Below are positions 6,504 to 11,583 of a stretch of DNA of 11,583 nt, piece after piece. The stretch comes from NAT127 sp041655035 (GTDB lineage Bacteria; Pseudomonadota; Gammaproteobacteria; Pseudomonadales; Porticoccaceae). The position numbers were made by a program, and so were the translations under genes. Below the pieces are notes generated by a model that saw nothing but the letters and a program-made list of their open reading frames with translations, did no database searches and had not been told where the DNA came from. The stretch is from positions 1 to 11,583 of the forward strand of contig JBAZCN010000112.1 in NCBI GenBank assembly GCA_041655035.1. The letters are read 5' to 3'. Position 1 is the stretch's first letter; each line of letters opens with the position of its first letter.

Positions 6504-7366
6504 ACGTGACGGCGCTCACTGCAATCGCCATCGAGGCCAGTGGCCATCTGCAGAAAATGCGGGTGGAACTGCCGCCGGCAGGGGGCGCCGCGGTGTCCTA
6601 CCAGCTCCCCCTCGATACCGCGCGCCTGCCCCTGAACGATCACCTGGGCAAGCGTTTGACGCTGCGCTACCAGGGCCTTATCCACTGCCACCACTGCGGC
6701 CGCAAAACCAACAAGAGCTTCAGCCAGGGCTACTGCTACCCCTGTTTCGCCAAGCTGGCCCAATGCGACAGCTGTATCGTCAGCCCGGAAAAATGCCACT
6801 ACCACCTGGGCACCTGCCGCGAGCCGGAGTGGGGCGAGCAGCACTGCATGGTCGACCACATCGTCTATCTCGCCAACTCTTCCGGGGTCAAGGTGGGCAT
6901 TACCCGCGAGACCCAGCTGCCGACCCGCTGGATCGACCAGGGCGCGGTACAGGCCATGCCGATCATGCGGGTCCGCACCCGCCAGCAATCGGGCCTGGTG
7001 GAGACCCTGTTCAAGGCCCACGTCAAGGATCGCACCGACTGGCGCGCCATGCTCCGCGGCGGCAACGAGCCGGTGGACCTGGGCGCGGTGCGCGACACCC
7101 TGCTGGAGCGCTGCGCCGACCAGCTCGGCCCGCTCGGGGAGCGCTTCGGCGTGCAGGCCCTGCAAGTCATCGAGGATGCCGCGCCCGTGGACATCCATTA
7201 CCCGGTACTGGAATATCCGAAGAAAGTCGCCTCCCTCAATCTCGACAAGGAGCCGGTCATCGAGGGCACCTTGCTGGGCATCAAGGGCCAGTACCTGATT
7301 TTTGATACCGGCGTGATCAATATTCGCAAATACACCGCCTACCATGTGGCGGTATCCATTTCCTGA
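6494..7366 (+). CDS. DUF2797 family Cys-rich protein, possible GIY-YIG-like domain
   Basis: The 290-residue product belongs to the DUF2797 family, uncharacterised proteins common in gammaproteobacteria. After about 60 N-terminal residues comes a cysteine-rich block: C65, C68, C81, C84, C91, C94, C101, C108 and C118, with H102 and H104. It looks able to bind two or more zinc ions. Next, HIVYLANSSGVKVGITRETQ (122-141) followed by R145 and, 25 residues on, LVETLF with E170 resembles the compact GIY-YIG fold of T5orf172/Mug113 type: Y125, the VKVGI segment, Arg and Glu. This is my reading of the motif, not a known activity. Start: GTG 6494 overlaps the preceding gene by 10 bases; GTG 6506, just after its stop, is an equally plausible start and costs four residues. 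Neither has a strong Shine-Dalgarno, so coupling to the upstream gene is likely. pepN follows after 23 bases. Confidence 0.86.
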   Translation: MVLNVTALTAIAIEASGHLQKMRVELPPAGGAAVSYQLPLDTARLPLNDHLGKRLTLRYQGLIHCHHCGRKTNKSFSQGYCYPCFAKLAQCDSCIVSPEKCHYHLGTCREPEWGEQHCMVDHIVYLANSSGVKVGITRETQLPTRWIDQGAVQAMPIMRVRTRQQSGLVETLFKAHVKDRTDWRAMLRGGNEPVDLGAVRDTLLERCADQLGPLGERFGVQALQVIEDAAPVDIHYPVLEYPKKVASLNLDKEPVIEGTLLGIKGQYLIFDTGVINIRKYTAYHVAVSIS

Positions 7367-7389
7367 TCGATTCAAGAGGTCGTAAAGCC

Positions 7390-10059
7390 ATGGCCCTGCG
7401 CGACAGCCAACCGAAGACCATCCACCTGAAGAACTACCGGGTGCCGGATTTTCTGATCGACAAAACCGACCTCGTGGTCGAACTGGGCGAGACCGAGACC
7501 CGGGTCAAATCCACTCTCGCCATGCGCCGCAACCCGGAGAGCGAGGACTGGAGCGTTCCCCTGGAGCTGCACGGCGTCAACCTCCAGCTACAGTCCATAG
7601 CCATCGATGGCGACCCCCTGGAAGACGATGAATACTATCTCGGTGGTGAGTTGCTCAGCATCCACCGAAGCTTGAATGAAAGCTTTATATTTAGCGCAGA
7701 AGTTATTGTAAAACCACAGGAAAATACTTCACTGGAAGGCCTGTACAAATCCCGCAACATGTTCTGCACCCAGTGCGAGGCCGAGGGCTTCCGCAAGATC
7801 ACCTACTACCTGGATCGCCCCGACGTGATGGCGGAGTTCACCACCACCATCGTCGCCGACAAGAGCCGCTACCCGGTGCTGCTGTCCAACGGCAACCCGG
7901 TGGCCAGCGGCGAGGAGGGTGGGCGCCACTGGGTCACCTGGCACGACCCCTTCAAAAAACCCGCCTACCTGTTCGCCATGGTGGCGGGCGATCTCGCCCA
8001 TATCGCCGACACCTTCACCACGGCCAGCGGCCGGGTGGTCGACCTGCGCATCTATGTCGAGGAAAAAGACCTCGACAAATGCGCCTTCGCCATGACCTCT
8101 CTGCAAAAGTCCATGGCCTGGGACGAAGAGGTCTACGGCCGGGAGTACGACCTCGACATTTTCATGATCGTCGCGGTCGACGATTTCAACATGGGCGCGA
8201 TGGAAAACAAGGGGCTCAATATCTTCAACACCTCGGCGGTGCTGGCCAAACAGGAGATCACCACCGACGCCAGTTTCCAGAACATCCAGGCGATCGTCGC
8301 CCACGAATACTTCCACAACTGGTCCGGCAACCGGGTGACCTGCCGCGACTGGTTCCAGCTCAGCCTCAAGGAAGGCTTCACGGTATTCCGCGACTCGCAG
8401 TTCTCCGCCGCCATGGGCTCGCCGGTAGTCAAGCGGGTGCAGGACGTCAACCTGCTGCGCACCTTGCAGTTCGCCGAGGATGCCGGCCCGATGGCCCACC
8501 CGGTGCAGCCGGCGTCCTACATGGAAATCTCCAACTTCTACACCCTCACGGTGTACGAAAAGGGCGCCGAAGTGGTGGGCATGATCCGCACCCTGCTGGG
8601 GCCCGAGCTGTTTCGCCAGGGGGCGGACCTCTACTTCGCCCGCCACGATGGCCAGGCGGTGACCATCGATGACTTCGTCGCCGCCATGGGCGAGGTCAGC
8701 GGCCGGGATTTCAGCCGCTTCATGCACTGGTATCGCCAGGCCGGCACGCCGCGGCTCGACGTCGCCGGTCATTACGACGCGGCGGCCAGCACCTTTGCCC
8801 TGACCTTCAAGCAGCACTGCCCGCCGACCCCGGGCGGCAGCGACAAGAAGCCCTGCCTGATCCCGGTGGCGATGGGCCTGGTGGGGCCGGAGGGCGACCT
8901 GCCGCTCCGCGCCGAGGGCCTCGATGGCGCCACCCATGCGGTGCTGGAAGTGGCCGAGGCGGAGCAGACCATCGTCTTCCGCGACGTGCCGGTCAAACCG
9001 GTGCCGTCGTTGCTGCGGAATTTTTCCGCGCCGGTGAAACTCCACTACCCCTACAGCCGGGACGAACTGTTGTTCCTGATGGCCAACGACAGCGACGGCT
9101 TCAACCGCTGGGAGGCCTGCAACCAGCTGTCCCTGGATATTCTCAAGCACATCATCGCCGCCCGCGTGGACGGCCATCACCTGGTGCTCGATCCCCGCCT
9201 GGTGCGGGCTTTCCGGGGCCTGCTTGCCGACCAGTCCCTCGACAAGGCGATGGTGGCGCTGATGCTGACCCTGCCCAGCGAGGCGCTGCTCGGTGAAGAG
9301 ATGGAGGTGATCCATGTGCAGGCGATCCACGACGTGCGCCGCGAGGTGCGGGTGGCCATCGCCAGGGCGCTGAGAGGGGAATTGCTGGCCTGCTACGACG
9401 CGCTTCAGCTCGACGAACCCTATAGCCCCGAACCGGAACAGATCGCCTGCCGCAGCCTCAGAAACACCGCGCTGGCCTACCTCTCGCTGCTCGATGAGCC
9501 GGCGCTGCTCGACAGAATCCACGGCCAGGCGGTGGCCTTCGCCAACATGACCGATTCCCACGCGGCGCTGGTGTCCCTGGTCAACAGCCCGGTGCCGGCC
9601 GCCGCGCCCCTCGCCCGGGACGCCCTGGCGCGTTTCTATGAGCAGTGGCGGGGCGAACCACTGGCGGTCAATCTGTGGTTCCAGGCCCAGGCCGGGGCGA
9701 TGCTGCCCGGCGGGCTCGAACGGGTGCGGGGGCTGCTCGAGCACGAGGCGTTCGACATTCGCAACCCCAACAAGGTGCGCAGCCTGATCGGGGCATTCGC
9801 CAACGCCAATGCCGTCAACTTCCACCGCGGGGACGGCGCCGGTTACCGGTTCCTGGCGGACAAGATCATCGAGCTCAATCGCCTCAACCCCCAGGTCGCG
9901 TCGCGCCAGTTGACGCCTTTGACCCGCTGGCGCAGATACCCGCACGACCTGGCGCTGCAAATGACTGCCGAGCTGCGCCGTATCCTGGCCGAGCCGGGAT
10001 TGTCGGCGGATGTTTTCGAGGTGGTGTCGAAGAGCCTTGCCAACCTCGACAATCGTTGA
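7390..10059 (+). CDS. pepN: Aminopeptidase N (M1 family)
   Basis: A zinc metallopeptidase that removes N-terminal residues from peptides in late cytosolic protein turnover. The 889 residues compare with 870 in E. coli PepN. The substrate-anchoring GAMEN motif is at 269-273. The zinc site is HEYFH at 305-309 with E328 (LKEGF) as third ligand, and E306 is the general base. Y389 in LTVYEKGAE is the expected transition-state tyrosine. An N-terminal beta domain, the thermolysin-like domain and the long C-terminal helical domain are all present without a break. ATG 7390 has AAGAGG at 7374-7379. The gene is last in the nadK run and is followed by an intrinsic terminator at 10145-10170. Oddly, codons 93-116 (7666-7737) are AT-rich and use codons rare elsewhere in the gene. 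A 777-codon frame on the other strand is a shadow. Confidence 0.97.
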   Translation: MALRDSQPKTIHLKNYRVPDFLIDKTDLVVELGETETRVKSTLAMRRNPESEDWSVPLELHGVNLQLQSIAIDGDPLEDDEYYLGGELLSIHRSLNESFIFSAEVIVKPQENTSLEGLYKSRNMFCTQCEAEGFRKITYYLDRPDVMAEFTTTIVADKSRYPVLLSNGNPVASGEEGGRHWVTWHDPFKKPAYLFAMVAGDLAHIADTFTTASGRVVDLRIYVEEKDLDKCAFAMTSLQKSMAWDEEVYGREYDLDIFMIVAVDDFNMGAMENKGLNIFNTSAVLAKQEITTDASFQNIQAIVAHEYFHNWSGNRVTCRDWFQLSLKEGFTVFRDSQFSAAMGSPVVKRVQDVNLLRTLQFAEDAGPMAHPVQPASYMEISNFYTLTVYEKGAEVVGMIRTLLGPELFRQGADLYFARHDGQAVTIDDFVAAMGEVSGRDFSRFMHWYRQAGTPRLDVAGHYDAAASTFALTFKQHCPPTPGGSDKKPCLIPVAMGLVGPEGDLPLRAEGLDGATHAVLEVAEAEQTIVFRDVPVKPVPSLLRNFSAPVKLHYPYSRDELLFLMANDSDGFNRWEACNQLSLDILKHIIAARVDGHHLVLDPRLVRAFRGLLADQSLDKAMVALMLTLPSEALLGEEMEVIHVQAIHDVRREVRVAIARALRGELLACYDALQLDEPYSPEPEQIACRSLRNTALAYLSLLDEPALLDRIHGQAVAFANMTDSHAALVSLVNSPVPAAAPLARDALARFYEQWRGEPLAVNLWFQAQAGAMLPGGLERVRGLLEHEAFDIRNPNKVRSLIGAFANANAVNFHRGDGAGYRFLADKIIELNRLNPQVASRQLTPLTRWRRYPHDLALQMTAELRRILAEPGLSADVFEVVSKSLANLDNR
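7666..7737 (+). other. AT-rich, atypical-codon patch inside pepN
   Basis: Over these 24 codons I count 25 G/C of 72 bases and only 6 codons ending in G or C, while codons on either side end almost always in G or C. CGA, TTG, ATA, GTA, CCA and TCA cluster here. The reading frame is intact, and the segment ends just before the conserved LYKSRNMFCTQCE stretch of PepN. Confidence 0.8.
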
Positions 10060-10144
10060 CATGCATCAATACGGCGAGCGGCGCAGGCGAGCACTATCGT
10101 CACCGTGATGTTGGTTCAAGTCACACCCTTTATCTCTGATGCTT

Positions 10145-10170
10145 AAGAGGGCCGCAAGGCCCTCTTTTTT
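10145..10170 (+). terminator. Rho-independent terminator of the nadK-pepN run
   Basis: A perfect 9-base stem, AAGAGGGCC (10145-10153) with GGCCCTCTT (10158-10166), encloses a GCAA loop and runs into six T (10165-10170). It lies 85 bases after the pepN stop. This is the only textbook intrinsic terminator in the window and separates the core operon from the arsenic genes. The mirror A-run on the left arm is too short for good termination on the other strand. Confidence 0.92.
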
Positions 10171-10310
10171 ATTGCGGCATGACGCCGGCATTGCATCTCG
10201 CTGGATTCCGCCAGAACTGCACGCAGCCGTATTATCAATAAGCCAGGGGCGCCCGGCCTATTCCCGCGTTCACCATGCCCCGGCTTCCAGTGCAAGGTTG
10301 TGCGTGCGGG

Positions 10311-10340
10311 TTGACATTGATTCCATATTTCAACAATAAT
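10311..10340 (+). promoter_or_regulatory. Promoter of the ars operon
   Basis: A perfect -35 box TTGACA (10311-10316) is followed after 18 bases by AATAAT (10335-10340), a 5 of 6 match to the -10 consensus. The predicted transcription start, 7 bases beyond the -10, is 10347, which is the A of the arsR start codon. The -10 lies inside the spacer and right flank of the operator dyad, so bound repressor would exclude RNA polymerase. Confidence 0.75.
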
Positions 10341-10352
10341 AGAAATATGGAA
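10321..10352. promoter_or_regulatory. ArsR operator: perfect 11-base inverted repeat
   Basis: TTCCATATTTC (10321-10331) and GAAATATGGAA (10342-10352) are exact reverse complements separated by 10 bases, so the half-sites are centred 21 bases apart, about two helical turns. The dyad covers the promoter spacer, the -10 box, the predicted transcription start and the first two arsR codons. A further TTGAT/ATCAA pair (10317-10321, 10355-10359) extends it with a 2-base offset. Position and symmetry fit binding of an ArsR/SmtB-type dimer and autorepression. Confidence 0.8.
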
Positions 10353-10682
10353 ACATCAAATGCTGTAGCTGCGCTCGCGGCCCTTGCCCAAGATTCACGC
10401 CTCGCGGTCTATCGCCTGTTGGTGCAGGCCGGTCCTGCCGGTTTGGCGGCAGGAAAGATCAGCGAGGCAGCCGGCATTCCGCCTTCGTCACTCTCTTTCC
10501 ACCTGAAAGAGCTGACGCATGCAAACATGGTCAGTTCACGCCAGGAAGGGCGCTTTGTGATCTACCAGGCCAATTTCTCGACCATCAACGCCCTGGTCGC
10601 TTTCCTCTTGGAAAACTGCTGTGGCGGCCAGTCGTGCGAGCTGTCGTGCGTCCCGGTTGGCAGTGGGGAGGAGACGGCATGA
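10347..10682 (+). CDS. arsR: ArsR/SmtB-type arsenite-responsive repressor
   Basis: The 111-residue winged-helix repressor should release DNA on binding As(III). The winged helix spans about 5-80, with the recognition helix in PPSSLSFHLKEL (45-56) and the wing at SSRQEGRFVIY (63-73). The classical ELCVCDLC metal site of the E. coli protein is absent. Instead C91 and C92 (LENCC), C97 and C101 lie at the C-terminus, as in the Acidithiobacillus ferrooxidans type of ArsR whose arsenite site uses a C-terminal cysteine pair plus a third Cys. I chose ATG 10347 because the protein begins there in family-typical fashion and an upstream ATG (10275) would lie before the promoter. There is no Shine-Dalgarno: the start codon is within the operator and coincides with the predicted transcript 5' end, implying a leaderless message. 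It overlaps arsH by ATGA. Confidence 0.92.
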   Translation: METSNAVAALAALAQDSRLAVYRLLVQAGPAGLAAGKISEAAGIPPSSLSFHLKELTHANMVSSRQEGRFVIYQANFSTINALVAFLLENCCGGQSCELSCVPVGSGEETA

Positions 10683-11443
10683 GAATCCGCACCCTTACAG
10701 AACCCGATTTCCTGCCGGCTCTGGATGAGGCGTTCGCCAGACAGCAACCGGAGGGCAAGCTGGCACCGGACACGCCACCTGCTCGCATCCTGCTACTGTA
10801 CGGTTCGCTGCGTCCCCGATCGTTCTCGCGACTGGCCATCGAAGAAGCGGCGCGGCTGCTGCAGTTCTTCGGCGCCGAAACACGTATCTTCGACCCGTCC
10901 GACCTACCTTTCCCCGACCAAGTGCCAAACGACGACCACCCGGCAATCAGGGAGCTGCGTGCGTTGTCGCAGTGGTCGGAAGGGCAGGTGTGGTGCAGCC
11001 CCGAACGCCACGGCCAGATTACCGGCCTGATGAAAGCGCAAATCGACCATCTGCCCTTGGAGATGGCCGGGATGCGGCCCACGCAAGGGCGAACACTCGC
11101 CGTCATGCAAGTGTCGGGCGGCTCGCAGAGCTTCAACGCCGTCAACACCCTGCGCTTGCTCGGCCGCTGGATGCGGATGTTCACCATTCCCAACCAATCG
11201 AGCGTTGCCAAGGCGTACCAGGAGTTCGACGAGGCCGGCCGTATGAAGCCGTCGTCCTACTACGAACGCATCGTGGATGTAATGGAAGAACTGGTGCGCT
11301 TCACCGTGCTGATGCGGCCCCATATCGCCACGCTGACCGACCGCTATTCAGAACGCAAGGCCGCGGGCCTGGTCATTGATCCGGCCACCGACCTGTCCTC
11401 AATTGCTATCGCTCCATCCACCAACTGGCAGCCACCGACATGA
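10679..11443 (+). CDS. arsH: ArsH, NADPH-dependent FMN oxidoreductase for organoarsenicals
   Basis: The 254-residue flavoprotein matches ArsH, shown in other bacteria to oxidise toxic trivalent methyl- and aromatic arsenicals to pentavalent forms with NADPH and FMN. The flavodoxin-like fold is marked by ILLLYGSLRPRSFSRLA (37-53), which holds the FMN phosphate, WCSPERHG (105-112), and MQVSGGSQSFN (143-153), contacting the isoalloxazine ring. The C-terminal tail after about 220 is variable in the family. ATG 10679 overlaps the arsR stop as ATGA and has a strong GGGGAGGAG (10665-10673) 5 bases upstream, so it can both recruit ribosomes itself and be coupled to arsR. Its own stop overlaps the next start in the same way. 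Confidence 0.95.
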   Translation: MRIRTLTEPDFLPALDEAFARQQPEGKLAPDTPPARILLLYGSLRPRSFSRLAIEEAARLLQFFGAETRIFDPSDLPFPDQVPNDDHPAIRELRALSQWSEGQVWCSPERHGQITGLMKAQIDHLPLEMAGMRPTQGRTLAVMQVSGGSQSFNAVNTLRLLGRWMRMFTIPNQSSVAKAYQEFDEAGRMKPSSYYERIVDVMEELVRFTVLMRPHIATLTDRYSERKAAGLVIDPATDLSSIAIAPSTNWQPPT

Positions 11444-11583
11444 CCGAAAAAACGTACAACATCCTCGTTCTGTGCACCGGCAACTCGGCACGCAGCATCA
11501 TGGCCGAAGCCCTCATCAACACCATGGGCAAAGGCCGCTTCCGTGCCTACAGCGCCGGCAGTCATCCGACCGGCAAGGTGAAT
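11440..11583 (+). CDS. arsC: Arsenate reductase, LMW-phosphatase-like type (3' end outside window)
   Basis: Only the first 48 residues are in the window. They carry the P-loop of the low-molecular-weight tyrosine phosphatase fold, VLCTGNSARS, with C12 as nucleophile and R18 closing the CX5R motif, followed by MAEALIN and a YSAGSHPTG segment typical of arsenate reductases of this fold. These enzymes reduce As(V) to As(III) with thioredoxin or glutaredoxin recycling; which partner applies depends on cysteines beyond the edge. The ATG at 11440 overlaps the arsH stop as ATGA, placing it third in the ars operon. A phosphatase of the same fold is the alternative, but the operon makes arsenate reductase much more likely. 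An arsenite exporter may lie further downstream. Confidence 0.9.
   Translation, partial: MTEKTYNILVLCTGNSARSIMAEALINTMGKGRFRAYSAGSHPTGKVN

Noticed and set aside
7729..10062. A 777-codon open frame on the minus strand across pepN
   Set aside because: It is antisense to an unmistakable M1 aminopeptidase; GC-rich third positions keep the opposite frame free of stops. Its composition (His/Gly/Val/Gln-rich, no motifs) is typical of shadow translation.
10114..10122. GTTCAAGTC, a match to the tRNA T-loop consensus, just before a terminator and an acquired-looking operon (possible tRNA attachment site)
   Set aside because: The flanking bases do not form a T-stem (two of the five pairs fail) and no other tRNA arm or acceptor end follows. 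A motif this short is expected about once by chance in the window.
10275..10346. Longer ArsR starting at ATG 10275
   Set aside because: It would begin before the TTGACA promoter and add 24 residues not typical of the family.

Overview
The window looks like chromosomal DNA of a GC-rich gammaproteobacterium. The main support is the co-directional run nadK – rhomboid (GlpG-like) – DUF1315/YeaC-like – DUF2797 – pepN, with a DUF1853 gene divergent from nadK. I recall this as a conserved neighbourhood in Pseudomonas and related marine gammaproteobacteria. The genus cannot be fixed by eye; a marine lineage is a weak guess.

Region 1 (1–3147, + strand) reads as accessory metabolism. It holds the C-terminal part of a phytoene-desaturase/PYROXD2-like FAD oxidoreductase, a small Met-rich protein of unknown function, a 330-base non-coding stretch with two copies of a hairpin-forming REP-like repeat, a zinc-dependent medium-chain alcohol dehydrogenase, and a family IV (hormone-sensitive-lipase type) carboxylesterase. 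The last two could act in sequence (ester hydrolysis, then alcohol oxidation), but this is inferred only from adjacency.

Region 2 (3148–10173) is the conserved core. A long hairpin separates the esterase from the convergent DUF1853 gene. Between DUF1853 and nadK lies a 159-base divergent intergenic region with a perfect TATAAT. The nadK-to-pepN genes are separated by gaps of 15, 19, -10 and 23 bases, so they probably form one operon, closed by a strong intrinsic terminator at 10145–10170. Products are NAD kinase, an intramembrane serine protease, two poorly characterised proteins (one Cys-rich with a possible GIY-YIG-like fold), and aminopeptidase N. pepN carries an abrupt 24-codon AT-rich patch.

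Region 3 (10311–11583, + strand) is an arsenic resistance operon, arsR – arsH – arsC, running off the right edge. The three genes are joined by two 4-base ATGA overlaps. A TTGACA/AATAAT promoter places the predicted transcription start on the A of the arsR ATG, and a perfect 11-base inverted repeat covers the spacer, the -10 box and that start codon. The sequence therefore suggests a leaderless, tightly autoregulated repressor gene.

I found no clear previously undescribed multi-gene system. The best leads are the leaderless arsR/operator arrangement, the AT-rich patch in pepN, the GIY-YIG-like reading of DUF2797, and the paired hairpin repeats.
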